From: Streptosporangiaceae bacterium
GTDB taxonomy: Bacteria > Actinomycetota > Actinomycetes > Streptosporangiales > Streptosporangiaceae
DNA length: 64,000 nt
Direction: 5' to 3'
Assembly: GCA_019245115.1 (NCBI GenBank)
Contig: JAFARZ010000131.1
Location: 1 to 64,000 of the forward strand
Shown here: one piece after another, positions 16,555 through 25,043 of the stretch
How the letters are laid out: every line of letters starts with the position of its first letter
How positions within the stretch are numbered: position 1 is the first letter of the stretch
Translations under genes and position numbers: made by a program
Notes under the pieces: generated by a model
Told to the model about the DNA's origin: nothing
Database searches by the model: none
What the model saw: only the letters and a program-made list of their open reading frames with translations

Positions 16555-16896
16555 TCAGCGGCGTGGCGCGCAGGTGAGACAGGTGGTGGCTGTGGGCCGG
16601 GCTGCCAGGCGATCCTCGCCGATCGGCCGTCCGCACCGCTCGCACCTGCCGAAATTGCCTTCATCGAGCCGACGCAAGGCGGCATCCACCGAGGCGATGT
16701 GCGCACGCGCCTGCTCAAGCAGCGCGGCGGCACGCTGCCGCTCGAATGCCAGCGTCGCGCCCTCGGGATCGTGCTCGTCGTCAGTCCCGGGCGCGCTCGC
16801 GGCCTCGGCGAGGTCGCCGAATTCGCGCTCCAGCGCCGCAACCCGCTGGGAGGCGCGCTCCCGCTCGCCGAACAGCAGGTCCCGGATGCTTGCCAC
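16555..16896 (-). CDS. DksA/TraR-type C4 zinc finger protein
   Basis: The 113-residue protein has an N-terminal coiled-coil of charged helices (residues about 5-70), then the linker ALRRLDEGNFGRCERCGRP and a zinc finger with CxxC (about 86-89) and CLTC (about 106-109). This is the DksA/TraR layout; such proteins bind RNA polymerase through the secondary channel. The DxxDxA tip of true DksA is not evident, so effects on stringent control are not assumed. It stands alone between the redox operon and a long spacer. Confidence 0.85.
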   Translation of the reverse strand: MASIRDLLFGERERASQRVAALEREFGDLAEAASAPGTDDEHDPEGATLAFERQRAAALLEQARAHIASVDAALRRLDEGNFGRCERCGRPIGEDRLAARPTATTCLTCAPRR

Positions 16897-17227
16897 CTAC
16901 CCGAGCTTAGGTCCGGCCACCCTGAGCCATTAAAGCCAGGGGCACGGGGAACATTTCAGGGTTTACTGTGACACTTGGAAACAAGCTGTGTTTGCGGCGA
17001 GTCGCACCGCCTGGATGTTGTTTCATATGCGCTTGCGTCCAGCGCCACGCGCGGGATGGGTGTTTCTTTCCGGTTCGCCGCCGGTGCCGACGTTGCCCAG
17101 GCTGGCTTTGCCGCAGAATTGGTTGATCATCCGGCCGTTCTGCCCGATTATGTCCAACCCTGGATCCTCCAAGCTCCGCATGCGCCCGCCAAGGTGCACG
17201 TAGACGCGCTGGTCACCCAAACACGTC

Positions 17228-17253
17228 GCCCGACAAATCCGGATTTGTCGGGC
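17228..17253. repeat. Perfect 26 bp palindrome
   Basis: GCCCGACAAATCC is followed at once by its exact reverse complement GGATTTGTCGGGC. Possible roles are an operator, a terminator stem, or the outer part of the palindromic element that starts 31 bases later. Confidence 0.7.
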
Positions 17254-17283
17254 CACCACGGCCGCGACCCACCCATTTCACAT

Positions 17284-17356
17284 GGAACAAAAGGGCTCTG
17301 CGGAAGAAGGGGCGCCGGTTTTCGGCGCCCCTTCTTCCATGTGACCCTTATTTTCC
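17284..17356. repeat. Nested palindromic element, copy B
   Basis: This is the best-preserved copy (73 bases). Inner arms GGAAGAAGGGGCGCCG (17302-17317) and CGGCGCCCCTTCTTCC (17323-17338) are perfect complements around a 5-base loop. Outer arms GGAACAAAAGGG (from 17284) and CCCTTATTTTCC (to 17356) pair with few mismatches. Confidence 0.85.
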
Positions 17357-17458
17357 ACACGAACGGTGGGTGCTGGGTTAGCGAACTTGGGCAAATGGTG
17401 AAATGTCCGGCGAGCGGCCCGAGATGAGAGGTTACGTGGCGCGGGGAAGAGACGCGTG

Positions 17459-17640
17459 ACGGGGACGGGACCGAGGGATAGGACGGGGACGGGGACGGAG
17501 GATGGGACAGGGACGGGACCGAGGGATCGGACCGGAACGGGACAGGGACGGGACTGAGGGATGGGACGGGACGGGAGCGGGACGGGACGGAGGAATGCGG
17601 CGGGACGGAGGATGGGACGGGAGCGGGGTGGGACGGGAGG
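17459..17640. repeat. GGGACGG-type degenerate minisatellite
   Basis: About 180 bases of short units built from GGGACGG, GAGGGAT and GGAACGG variants. It lies between element B and the stop of the ABC permease gene. The G-strand is G-quadruplex-prone. Confidence 0.7.
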
Positions 17641-17642
17641 GG

Positions 17643-20045
17643 TTACTCGGCGCGGAGGGCGAAGGCGGTGCGGGTTCGGGCTGCCCAGCCTGCTGGGCCC
17701 AGGGCGCCGGCCACCGCGATGAGCAGGCCCGCCAGGGCCAGCAGGACCAGTTCCCAGGGGACGTAGACCGACAGCAGGGCCGGCGGGGTACCGGAGTTCG
17801 CCGCGTGGGCCATGGTCGGGACCACTCCGTGGTGCAGGTACACCCCGGCGGGGACGGCCATGATCCCGGCGATCAGGCCGACGAAGCCGACCGAGCACAC
17901 GACCATCGCCAGCGTCTGCCGAGGGGTCATGCCGACGGCCTTGAACACCCCGATGTCGTGGGCGCGTTCCCGGATCTGGAGCGCGACCGTGTTCAGCACC
18001 CCGAGCCCGGCGACCACCATGATCAGGATCGTCAGCATGGCGACCAGGGTGACCACCGCGATGAGTTCCTTGCCTCCGCCGCCAGCGGTGCTCACGTCAT
18101 ACGAGTTCCCCAGCGAGGCGGACACCGCGTTCGCGTACGCCTGCGGGCTGGTACCCGGCCGGAGCGCAACGTCATACTGCTGCGGCCCGGCGGCCGGATC
18201 CACCAGCGCCAGCGTGGCCGGGCTGAGGTACAGGTCCAGGTCGTTGCCGGGCCGGAACACCTCGCCGACGATGCGCACCGTGGCCCGGTGGCCGCCGGAG
18301 ACCAGTGTGTACGTCGAGCCCACCGAGGTCCCGGTGTCGGTGAGGAACAAGGTGTTCACGACCACCTCGGCCGGAGCCGAACCGGAGGAGAACCAGCGCC
18401 CGGAGATCAACCCGAACCCGGTCCAGCTCGGGTCGCCGTCGTAGGCGGTGACGTTCACGGTGCCGGCCAGTCCGGGCGGGCTGAGCTGGTCGTGCGTCTC
18501 CACCAGGTAGTGCAGCGTGCCCGGCTGGGAGGCCAGCGCCGAGGTGATGGTCCGCTGTTGCGCGGCGGTCAGCGCCGTCGCGCCGGCGACCCTGATCTTG
18601 CGGCCCCCGGCGGGCGGCTTGCCGGGGACCAGGCCGGGAGGCAGGCCGGGCGTGACGCTCAGCACCTGCACCGGCAGGGCCGTGTTCTGGGAGATCTCCG
18701 AGTAGGCCCGGTTCAGCGAAGTTCCCAGCCCGGCGCCGAACGTCACCGCGGCCGCGCCGAACACGATCGCCACCACAGTCACCAGCGTCCGGGCCGGCCG
18801 GGCGAACGGCGCCGCCAGCCCCAGCGTCACCGCCCGGGGCACCGAACCCAGCTTTGCCAGCCCCCGCTGCGCGACGTATCCGTGCGACGGCCGCGGCGCC
18901 CGGCCGGTGGCGATCGCCTGGACCGCGCTCATCCGCCCGGCCCGCAGCGCCGGCGGCACCGCGCCGGCCGCGGTCAGCGCGAGGACGGCCAGCGGCACGG
19001 TGACGTCCACCCAGAGCGGTATGCCGAGCACGCCGACCTGGTAGACCTGCGCGTTCTGGCTGAGCAGCGGGACCGCGAGCAGGTTGCCGCACACCGCCCC
19101 GGCCACGCAGCCGGCCACCGCGGGCACCGCGACCAGCAGCACATACGAGAAGACCACCTGAACCGGGGTGAACCCGATCGACTTGAGCACGCCGATCCGG
19201 GTGGTTCCGGCGATCACCGCGCCGCTGACCACGTTGACCACGATCAGCACCGAGATCACCAGCGCGATCACGCCGAAGGCGATGATGAACGGCACCCACG
19301 GCGCGATGGCGCTCTGCTCGGACTGCCGTACGTCCAGGTAAGACGTCGTGTTGAGCAGCGCGCCATGCGGCAACGCGGCGCGCACCGCCGCGATGTCCGC
19401 GGCGACAGCCGAGGACGTGCCGGCACCGGAAAACCGGTACAGCATCTGCGCGGGACCGGCCGAGGCCGAGGCCGACGGGCCCGACGAGAGCGCCGTGATC
19501 CCGGACGGCAGCACCCAGGCCTGGGCGGTGTTCGTGACCGAGTCCGCGATGCCGACTACGGTCAGCTTCCGCGAACCGATCGTGATCGTCGACCCGAGGT
19601 CGCCGGGCGCGGTCCGGGACAGCACGATCTCGTCGTCGCTGGCCGGCCAGTGGCCGCTGTCCAGGGTGAGGTCGTCAACCGGGCCGCCCGGCGAGGAGCG
19701 TCCGGTGATCTGCAGCGGGTTCGACGACGAGCCGGACACGCCGGGGATCGTGATTCCGGCGATGACCGACACCGTGGCGAACGGCCCGGCCGCCGCGGTC
19801 ACCCCGGCCAGCCGGGTCGTCGCCGCGAGCTGTGCCGGGGTCGCCGCCGAGGTGTCCACGTCAGCGGCGACATCGGCGCCGTGCTGGGCCGCGAACGCGT
19901 GATCGAACGGGCTGTGCGCGTCCGACAGCATGCCGAGGGCGAGCGTCGAGGCGGCGGTGGCGGCGAGCACGACCAGGCCGACGATCACCGCCTGCAGCCG
20001 CCGGCCGCCCAGCCCGCCCCGGGCCGCCCTAATTATCGGGATCAC
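17643..20045 (-). CDS. ABC transporter permease, FtsX/MacB type
   Basis: The 800-residue membrane protein has the duplicated FtsX layout: an N-terminal TM, a large extracellular domain (about residues 45-260), three TMs (about 265-385), a second TM and extracellular domain (about 425-660), and three C-terminal TMs. The segments ERAHDIGVFKAVGMTPRQTL and TRIGVLKSIGFTPVQVV are the coupling motifs that meet the ATPase. It overlaps the ATPase gene as ATGA. Such pairs export or remodel lipids, peptides or drugs; the substrate is not known. A divergent two-component system is the likely regulator. Confidence 0.92.
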   Translation of the reverse strand: MIPIIRAARGGLGGRRLQAVIVGLVVLAATAASTLALGMLSDAHSPFDHAFAAQHGADVAADVDTSAATPAQLAATTRLAGVTAAAGPFATVSVIAGITIPGVSGSSSNPLQITGRSSPGGPVDDLTLDSGHWPASDDEIVLSRTAPGDLGSTITIGSRKLTVVGIADSVTNTAQAWVLPSGITALSSGPSASASAGPAQMLYRFSGAGTSSAVAADIAAVRAALPHGALLNTTSYLDVRQSEQSAIAPWVPFIIAFGVIALVISVLIVVNVVSGAVIAGTTRIGVLKSIGFTPVQVVFSYVLLVAVPAVAGCVAGAVCGNLLAVPLLSQNAQVYQVGVLGIPLWVDVTVPLAVLALTAAGAVPPALRAGRMSAVQAIATGRAPRPSHGYVAQRGLAKLGSVPRAVTLGLAAPFARPARTLVTVVAIVFGAAAVTFGAGLGTSLNRAYSEISQNTALPVQVLSVTPGLPPGLVPGKPPAGGRKIRVAGATALTAAQQRTITSALASQPGTLHYLVETHDQLSPPGLAGTVNVTAYDGDPSWTGFGLISGRWFSSGSAPAEVVVNTLFLTDTGTSVGSTYTLVSGGHRATVRIVGEVFRPGNDLDLYLSPATLALVDPAAGPQQYDVALRPGTSPQAYANAVSASLGNSYDVSTAGGGGKELIAVVTLVAMLTILIMVVAGLGVLNTVALQIRERAHDIGVFKAVGMTPRQTLAMVVCSVGFVGLIAGIMAVPAGVYLHHGVVPTMAHAANSGTPPALLSVYVPWELVLLALAGLLIAVAGALGPAGWAARTRTAFALRAE

Positions 20046-20758
20046 AGCCGCACCGCGGTGTCGCTGGCGATGCGGCCGTCGGCGATTGAGATTACGCGGC
20101 GGGAGTAGCGGGCAGCCAGGTCCGCGTTGTGGGTGACCAGGATCAGCGTCTGGCCCGAACGGTTGAGCGACAGCAGCAGTTCGCCGATCTCCTCGCCGGT
20201 CGCGGTGTCCACGGCGCCGGTCGGCTCGTCGGCCAGCAGCACCGCCGGCTTGTTCACCAGCGCCCGGGCGATGGCCACCCGCTGCCGCTCCCCGCCGGAC
20301 AGCCGCGCCGGGTACGCGTCCCGCCGGTGCCCGATCCGCAGCGTCTCCACCAGGCGCTCGGCGCGCTCCCGGGCCGCTGCTCTGCTGGATTGGCCTGGGC
20401 CTCCGGCCACGGCGCGCGCCCCGGCGAGCTGGGCCGGCAGCAGTATGTTGTCCATCACCGTCATGTCGTCGAGCAGGTTGAAGAACTGGAAGATCATTCC
20501 GACCTGTCGCCGCCGGAACCGGGCCACCCCCGTCTCGCTGAGCATGTCGACCCGCTCATCGCCGACCCGCACCGCCCCGCGGGTGGGCCGGTCCATCCCC
20601 GCGATCATGTTGAGCAGCGTCGACTTGCCGCTGCCGGACGGCCCCATGATGGAGACCGCCTCACCGGCCGCGATCGCCAGGCTCACGTTCGCGACCGCGG
20701 GCGCCGCCCCGTTTTCATACTGCTTTGTCACGTTCTCTAGCTGAACCAATGCGTCCAT
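20042..20758 (-). CDS. ABC transporter ATP-binding protein (LolD/MacB type)
   Basis: The 238-residue ATPase has Walker A GPSGSGKST (about residue 40), a Q-loop with FQFFNLLDD, the signature LSGGERQRVAIARAL (about 152), Walker B AVLLADEPTGAVD (about 172) and the H-loop VTHN. This is the standard partner of FtsX-type permeases. ATG 20758 (MDALVQLENV) is the natural start; an upstream GTG would add 12 unsupported residues. It is first of the two-gene operon. Confidence 0.93.
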   Translation of the reverse strand: MDALVQLENVTKQYENGAAPAVANVSLAIAAGEAVSIMGPSGSGKSTLLNMIAGMDRPTRGAVRVGDERVDMLSETGVARFRRRQVGMIFQFFNLLDDMTVMDNILLPAQLAGARAVAGGPGQSSRAAARERAERLVETLRIGHRRDAYPARLSGGERQRVAIARALVNKPAVLLADEPTGAVDTATGEEIGELLLSLNRSGQTLILVTHNADLAARYSRRVISIADGRIASDTAVRL

Positions 20759-20919
20759 GCCAGGACCGTAGGGCCACGGCCAGGCCCGGCACATCGCTCG
20801 CCGGAGCTAAAGCCCGTACCGTGGCTGGCTGATCAAGGAACGGTCCTCATCCCGAGGATGTATGGCATTTACGCCGAACGAACGATGGTTTCACTCCCCG
20901 GGACGACCACAATGGTCAC

Positions 20920-22266
20920 ATGGCGAGACGTATCGACGCGATTGTCGCCTTCCTGGTCAGGTCCGAGCCTCGACGGCCGCTGTCCCCATGGTCGTTCGCG
21001 CTGGACGCGGCCATCGCGGTGGCAGCGACGGTAGCCGTGGTGATGCAGACGATCTCGAAGCACGGAGACACTACGCGACTGCTGACCAAGCTGGTCTGGC
21101 TTCCGGTGACCGCCCTCATCGGCGGCACGCGGGAAGTCGTCGGCTACCTCGCCATCTCGGGCGGGCAGTTCGTCGGGCTCACCAAGGGCCTGCCGGGATC
21201 GGTGGCGACGCCGCCGGACCCGTCGGTGTCCGTCCTGATTGGCGTCGCGCTGACCGCGGCACCGCTGGCGCTGCGGCGCAGATATCCGCTGGCAACGGTG
21301 TGCGTGATCTTCGCGGCAATCATCCTCACCCGCGACTGGGCTCCGCCGATAACGTTCGCGACCGCGGTCTTCGCCGCTTACTCCGCCGTGGCGCACAGCC
21401 GGTTCCGTCAGATCGCGCTGGGCTTCGTGCTGACCGGCGCGATCGCCATCACGATGACGTTCCCGAACACCCTGCCGCACTTCTCGGAGCGGTACACGGC
21501 GCTGATCGTCGTCATCCCGACCGTTGTCGTGGCGCTCGGCATCCGTGAGCTGCGCCGCCGCCTGGGCGATTCCGCGGCGCGGCTGCGGCGCGCCGCGGAG
21601 GAGCAGGAGGCCGCCACCCGGCGCGCCATCGAGGCCGAGCGGGCCCGGATCGCGGCCGAACTGCACGACGTGCTGACGCACAACGTCAGCGTGATGGTGG
21701 TGCAGGCCGGCGCGGCCCGCCGGGTCCTGGCCAGTTCCCCCGGCGACGCCGCCCAGGCACTGCTGGCCGTGGAAGGCAGCGGCCGGACCGCGATGGCCGA
21801 ACTTCGTCATCTGCTCGGCCTGCTCTGCCCGCGCGACGAGGAACCCGCGCTGCGGCCGCAGCCGGGGCTGGCCGGCGTTGACGGGCTGGTCAGCCGGATG
21901 CGGTCCGCTGGCCTGGCCACCGAGCTGTCCATCACCGGGAGGCCGCGAGAGCTGTCCCCCGGCCTTGACCTGGCCGCGTATCGCGTCGTGCAGGAAGGGC
22001 TGACGAATGTGATACGGCACGCGGGGGAAGCAGTGACGTACGTTCGTGTTGATTGGGGTGAAAAGCTGGAGATAACGGTCACCGACAATGGGACCGGTAC
22101 CCGCGCGGACCTTGGGTCCGGGCGCGGGCTGATCGGGCTGCGGGAGCGGCTCGCGGTGTACGGCGGCGAGCTGAACGCCGGGCCGCTGCTGGACGGAGGG
22201 TGGCGGCTGCGGGCGGTGATCCCGCTGGCCGAAGCCCCGGCCGAGCTGATCGGCGTGCTCGCGTGA
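20920..22266 (+). CDS. Sensor histidine kinase, NarL-system (HisKA_3) type
   Basis: The 448-residue kinase has five to six N-terminal TMs (about residues 25-205), a short coiled-coil, the phosphoacceptor motif AELHDVLTHNVSVMVVQAG (about 246-264, His about 249), and an ATPase domain with TDNGTGTR and GRGLIGLRERL. With no extracellular loop of size, it probably senses a membrane signal. Its TGA overlaps the GTG of the response regulator gene. Being divergent from the ABC operon suggests a detection-and-export pair. Confidence 0.92.
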   Translation: MARRIDAIVAFLVRSEPRRPLSPWSFALDAAIAVAATVAVVMQTISKHGDTTRLLTKLVWLPVTALIGGTREVVGYLAISGGQFVGLTKGLPGSVATPPDPSVSVLIGVALTAAPLALRRRYPLATVCVIFAAIILTRDWAPPITFATAVFAAYSAVAHSRFRQIALGFVLTGAIAITMTFPNTLPHFSERYTALIVVIPTVVVALGIRELRRRLGDSAARLRRAAEEQEAATRRAIEAERARIAAELHDVLTHNVSVMVVQAGAARRVLASSPGDAAQALLAVEGSGRTAMAELRHLLGLLCPRDEEPALRPQPGLAGVDGLVSRMRSAGLATELSITGRPRELSPGLDLAAYRVVQEGLTNVIRHAGEAVTYVRVDWGEKLEITVTDNGTGTRADLGSGRGLIGLRERLAVYGGELNAGPLLDGGWRLRAVIPLAEAPAELIGVLA

Positions 22267-22988
22267 GCGAGCCGCCGCGGGTGGTGATCGCGGACGACCA
22301 GGCGCTGGTGCGGGGCGGGTTCCGGCTGATCCTCAAGTCGGACGGGATCTCCGTCGTCGCCGAAGTCGCCGATGGGGCGGAGGCGGTCGCGGCCGTGCTC
22401 AAGCACCAGCCGGACGTGGTGCTGATGGACATCCGGATGCCGGAGATGGACGGCCTGGAGGCCACCCGGCGGATCGTGGCCTCCGGGGCCTGCTCGGCTG
22501 GGGTACGGATCATCATCTTGACGACCTTCGACCTGGATCAGTACGTGTACGCGGCCCTGGCCGCCGGGGCCAGCGGGTTCCTGCTCAAGGACGTGTCGCC
22601 CGAGCACCTGGTATCGGCGGTCCGGCTGGTCCGCACCGGCGACGCGCTGCTGGCGCCGTCCATCACCCGCCGGCTGGTGGAGCGGTTCGCGCCGGGTCCG
22701 GGGGCGGCCGGCGGGGCGGGTCGGGGTTCGGGTCCGGGTTCGGGTTCGGGTTCGGGTTCGCTGGGGCGGGACGTGTCGGTCCTGACGCCGCGGGAACTGG
22801 AGGTGCTCGGGCTGATCGCGCGCGGGCTTTCCAACGCCGAACTGGCCACGACGCTCACCCTCAGCGAAGCCACGGTGAAGACCCACGTGGCCAGGATCTT
22901 GACCAAGCTGGGCCTGCGCGACCGGGTCCAGGCCGTGGTTCTCGCCTATGAGAGCGGCCTGGTGACCCCCGGCGCCGAACGCGTCTGA
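22263..22988 (+). CDS. Response regulator, NarL/FixJ type
   Basis: The 241-residue regulator has a receiver domain with VVIADDQALVRGG, phosphorylatable Asp in VVLMDIRMP (about residue 56) and Lys in GFLLKDV (about 107), then a LuxR-type HTH starting LTPRELEVLGLIARG (about 176-235). The linker is a Gly-Ser run from tandem hexanucleotides (about 22722-22760), longer than usual. GTG 22263 overlaps the kinase stop. It probably controls the adjacent ABC exporter. Confidence 0.93.
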   Translation: MSEPPRVVIADDQALVRGGFRLILKSDGISVVAEVADGAEAVAAVLKHQPDVVLMDIRMPEMDGLEATRRIVASGACSAGVRIIILTTFDLDQYVYAALAAGASGFLLKDVSPEHLVSAVRLVRTGDALLAPSITRRLVERFAPGPGAAGGAGRGSGPGSGSGSGSLGRDVSVLTPRELEVLGLIARGLSNAELATTLTLSEATVKTHVARILTKLGLRDRVQAVVLAYESGLVTPGAERV

Positions 22989-23029
22989 CCGGTCTCCCGT
23001 TTCGGGCGCGGAGCTGCGACTATGTGGGG

Positions 23030-24742
23030 ATGAGCACTGATGCGTTCCGGGCGGCGCGGGATCTGCTGCTGCGGCACCGCGATTCGTACGATGCGGTGCG
23101 GCGGGACTTCACCTGGCCGGAACTGGACGAGTTCAACTGGGCGCTCGACTGGTTCGACGTGATCGCCGCCGAGCATCCGGACCGGGTGGCGCTGCGGATC
23201 GTCGACGACAGCGCCGGAGACGACAGCGCCGGAGACGTCGCCATGACCTACCGGGAGATGTCGGAGCGGTCGGGGCAGGTGGCCAGGTGGCTGCGCGGGC
23301 TGGGGGTGCGGCGCGGGGACCGGGTGCTGCTGATGCTCGGCAACGTGGCGCCGCTGTGGGAGGTCATCCTGGCCGTGATGAAGCTCGGTGCGGTGATCAT
23401 CCCGGCTTCGACGCTGCTCCAGCCGGCCGATCTCGCGGACCGGATCGCGCGGGGGGATGTCCGGCATGTGGTGACGGAATCTGGATATGTCCCGAAATTT
23501 CGGGATGTGGGGGGTGACTGGACGCGGATCGCTGTCGGATCGGACGCCGGTCCGGAGTGGCATTCGTATGCGGATTCGTACGCGGCGCCTGGTTCGTTCG
23601 CGGCGGACGGCGTTACGCGGGCCGGCGACCCGCTGCTGCTGTACTTCACGTCCGGCACCACCGCACAGCCCAAGCTGGTGGGGCACACCCACGCCAGCTA
23701 CCCGGCCGGGCACCTGTCGACCATGTACTGGATCGGCATCCAGCCCGGTGACGTGCACCTGAACATCTCCTCCCCCGGCTGGGCCAAGCACGCCTGGAGC
23801 AACGTGTTCGCGCCATGGAACGCCGGGGCGACGATCCTGGTGCTCAACCAGGCGCGGTTCTCCGCGCCGCGCCTGCTGGCCGCGCTGGGCGACTGCCGGG
23901 TGACGACGTTCTGCGCGCCGCCGACCGTATGGCGGATGCTCATCCAGGCCGATCTGGCGGCGGCGGACATGCGGGGGCTCCGTGAGTGCGTGGCGGCCGG
24001 TGAGCCGCTCAACCCGGAGGTCATCGAGCAGGTGCGGAAGGCGTGGGGCATCACAGTCCGGGACGGCTTCGGTCAGACCGAGACGACCGCCCAGGTCGGG
24101 AACACGCCCGGCTCGGCGGTCCGTCCCGGCTCGATGGGCCGGCCGCTGCCGGGGTACCAGGTGGTGCTGGTCGATCCGGTCACCGGTGCGGTCGGCCGCG
24201 ACGGCGAGATCTGCCTTGATCTGAGCGCTCGTCCGCTGGGGCTGATGACCGGGTACGTGGATGACCCGACGCTGAATGCGGAGGCGATGCGGGACGGGTA
24301 CTACCACACCGGCGACGTGGCCAGTTCCGACGAGGACGGATATATCACCTATGTCGGGCGCACGGACGACGTGTTCAAGGCGTCGGACTACCGGATCTCG
24401 CCGTTCGAGCTGGAGAGCGTGCTGATCGAGCACGAGGCGGTGGCCGAGGCGGCGGTGGTGCCTTCGCCGGACCCGTTGCGGCTGGCCGTGCCGAAGGCGT
24501 ATGTGCTGCTGGCCGCCACGGCCGGTGCGCCGTCGGCGGAACTGGCCCGGGACATCATGGCGTTCTGCCGGCAGCGGGTCGCGCCCTACAAGCGGATCCG
24601 CCGGATCGAGTTCGCCGACCTGCCCAAGACGATCTCCGGCAAGATCCGCCGCGTGGAGCTTCGCGCCCAGGAAACGTCGTATCGCGGTGCCGACCCGCGC
24701 GGCGTGACCGAGTTCTGGGAAGAGGACTTCACCTGGTACTGA
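23030..24742 (+). CDS. AMP-dependent acyl-CoA synthetase (medium-chain/acetyl-CoA synthetase-like)
   Basis: The 570-residue adenylate-forming enzyme activates a carboxylic acid to its CoA thioester. Motifs: A3 LYFTSGTTAQPKLVGHTH (about residues 203-220), A5 DGFGQTETT (about 345), A7/A8 YHTGDVASSDEDG and YVGRTDDVFKASDYRISPFE (about 425-455), and A10 PKTISGKIRRVELR with the catalytic Lys (about 540). The A8 loop KASDYRISPFE is typical of the medium-chain group. A 15-base tandem duplication encodes DDSAGDDSAGD (about 63-73). Substrate unknown. Confidence 0.92.
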   Translation: MSTDAFRAARDLLLRHRDSYDAVRRDFTWPELDEFNWALDWFDVIAAEHPDRVALRIVDDSAGDDSAGDVAMTYREMSERSGQVARWLRGLGVRRGDRVLLMLGNVAPLWEVILAVMKLGAVIIPASTLLQPADLADRIARGDVRHVVTESGYVPKFRDVGGDWTRIAVGSDAGPEWHSYADSYAAPGSFAADGVTRAGDPLLLYFTSGTTAQPKLVGHTHASYPAGHLSTMYWIGIQPGDVHLNISSPGWAKHAWSNVFAPWNAGATILVLNQARFSAPRLLAALGDCRVTTFCAPPTVWRMLIQADLAAADMRGLRECVAAGEPLNPEVIEQVRKAWGITVRDGFGQTETTAQVGNTPGSAVRPGSMGRPLPGYQVVLVDPVTGAVGRDGEICLDLSARPLGLMTGYVDDPTLNAEAMRDGYYHTGDVASSDEDGYITYVGRTDDVFKASDYRISPFELESVLIEHEAVAEAAVVPSPDPLRLAVPKAYVLLAATAGAPSAELARDIMAFCRQRVAPYKRIRRIEFADLPKTISGKIRRVELRAQETSYRGADPRGVTEFWEEDFTWY

Positions 24743-25043
24743 TCATGTCCGCCAGCCGGGTAGCTGGCGGGCGGGCGGGGTTACAGGTCGGAGGCCGCTA
24801 CCAGTACCTCTTGGGCGTACGGCAGGGTGAGCCGGTGCCCGGCTTGTGTGCGGAGAGCACTACGGCCGCCGTATGACCTGCTTGCCGCCGCACTGGATGT
24901 GCAGCCCACCCGGTTGATATTGGCCTGGCCTGTTTGATCTTGGGTGATCATGCCAGTGGTCTATACGAATACATTTCGTGCTTCTTAAAGTGCTACCATG
25001 ATAGGCATGAGTGGCGACCGTGTCCGGGAGGGAGGTGAGATTC
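24743..25043. other. Intergenic region before the HNH gene
   Basis: Apart from the hairpin at its start nothing coding is seen. The last 80 bases before the HNH gene are AT-richer and are the probable promoter. A strong GGGAGGTGA ribosome site precedes ATG 25044. Confidence 0.45.
24749..24770 (+). terminator. Probable terminator after the acyl-CoA synthetase
   Basis: A perfect 8 bp stem (CCGCCAGC / GCTGGCGG) with a 6-base loop begins seven bases after the stop. There is no T tract. The terminator role is inferred from position. Confidence 0.55.

Larger units (their letters stand above)
16897..17642. other. Long intergenic region with palindromes and a G-rich minisatellite
   Basis: No convincing gene is seen. 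The first 260 bases are less GC-rich than the surroundings. A 26 bp perfect palindrome lies at 17228-17253, palindromic element copy B at 17284-17356, and a GGGACGG-type minisatellite from about 17459 to 17640 that runs up to the stop of the ABC permease gene. Confidence 0.6.

Noticed and set aside
16975-17427. 150-residue plus-strand frame and a 78-residue minus-strand frame in the same spacer
   Set aside because: Both cross palindromes, lack ribosome sites and show no family; treated as chance frames.
17502-20108. 868-residue open frame on the plus strand
   Set aside because: It lies fully antisense to the FtsX-type permease and ABC ATPase; composition is Arg/His/Gly-rich, typical of shadow frames in high-GC DNA.
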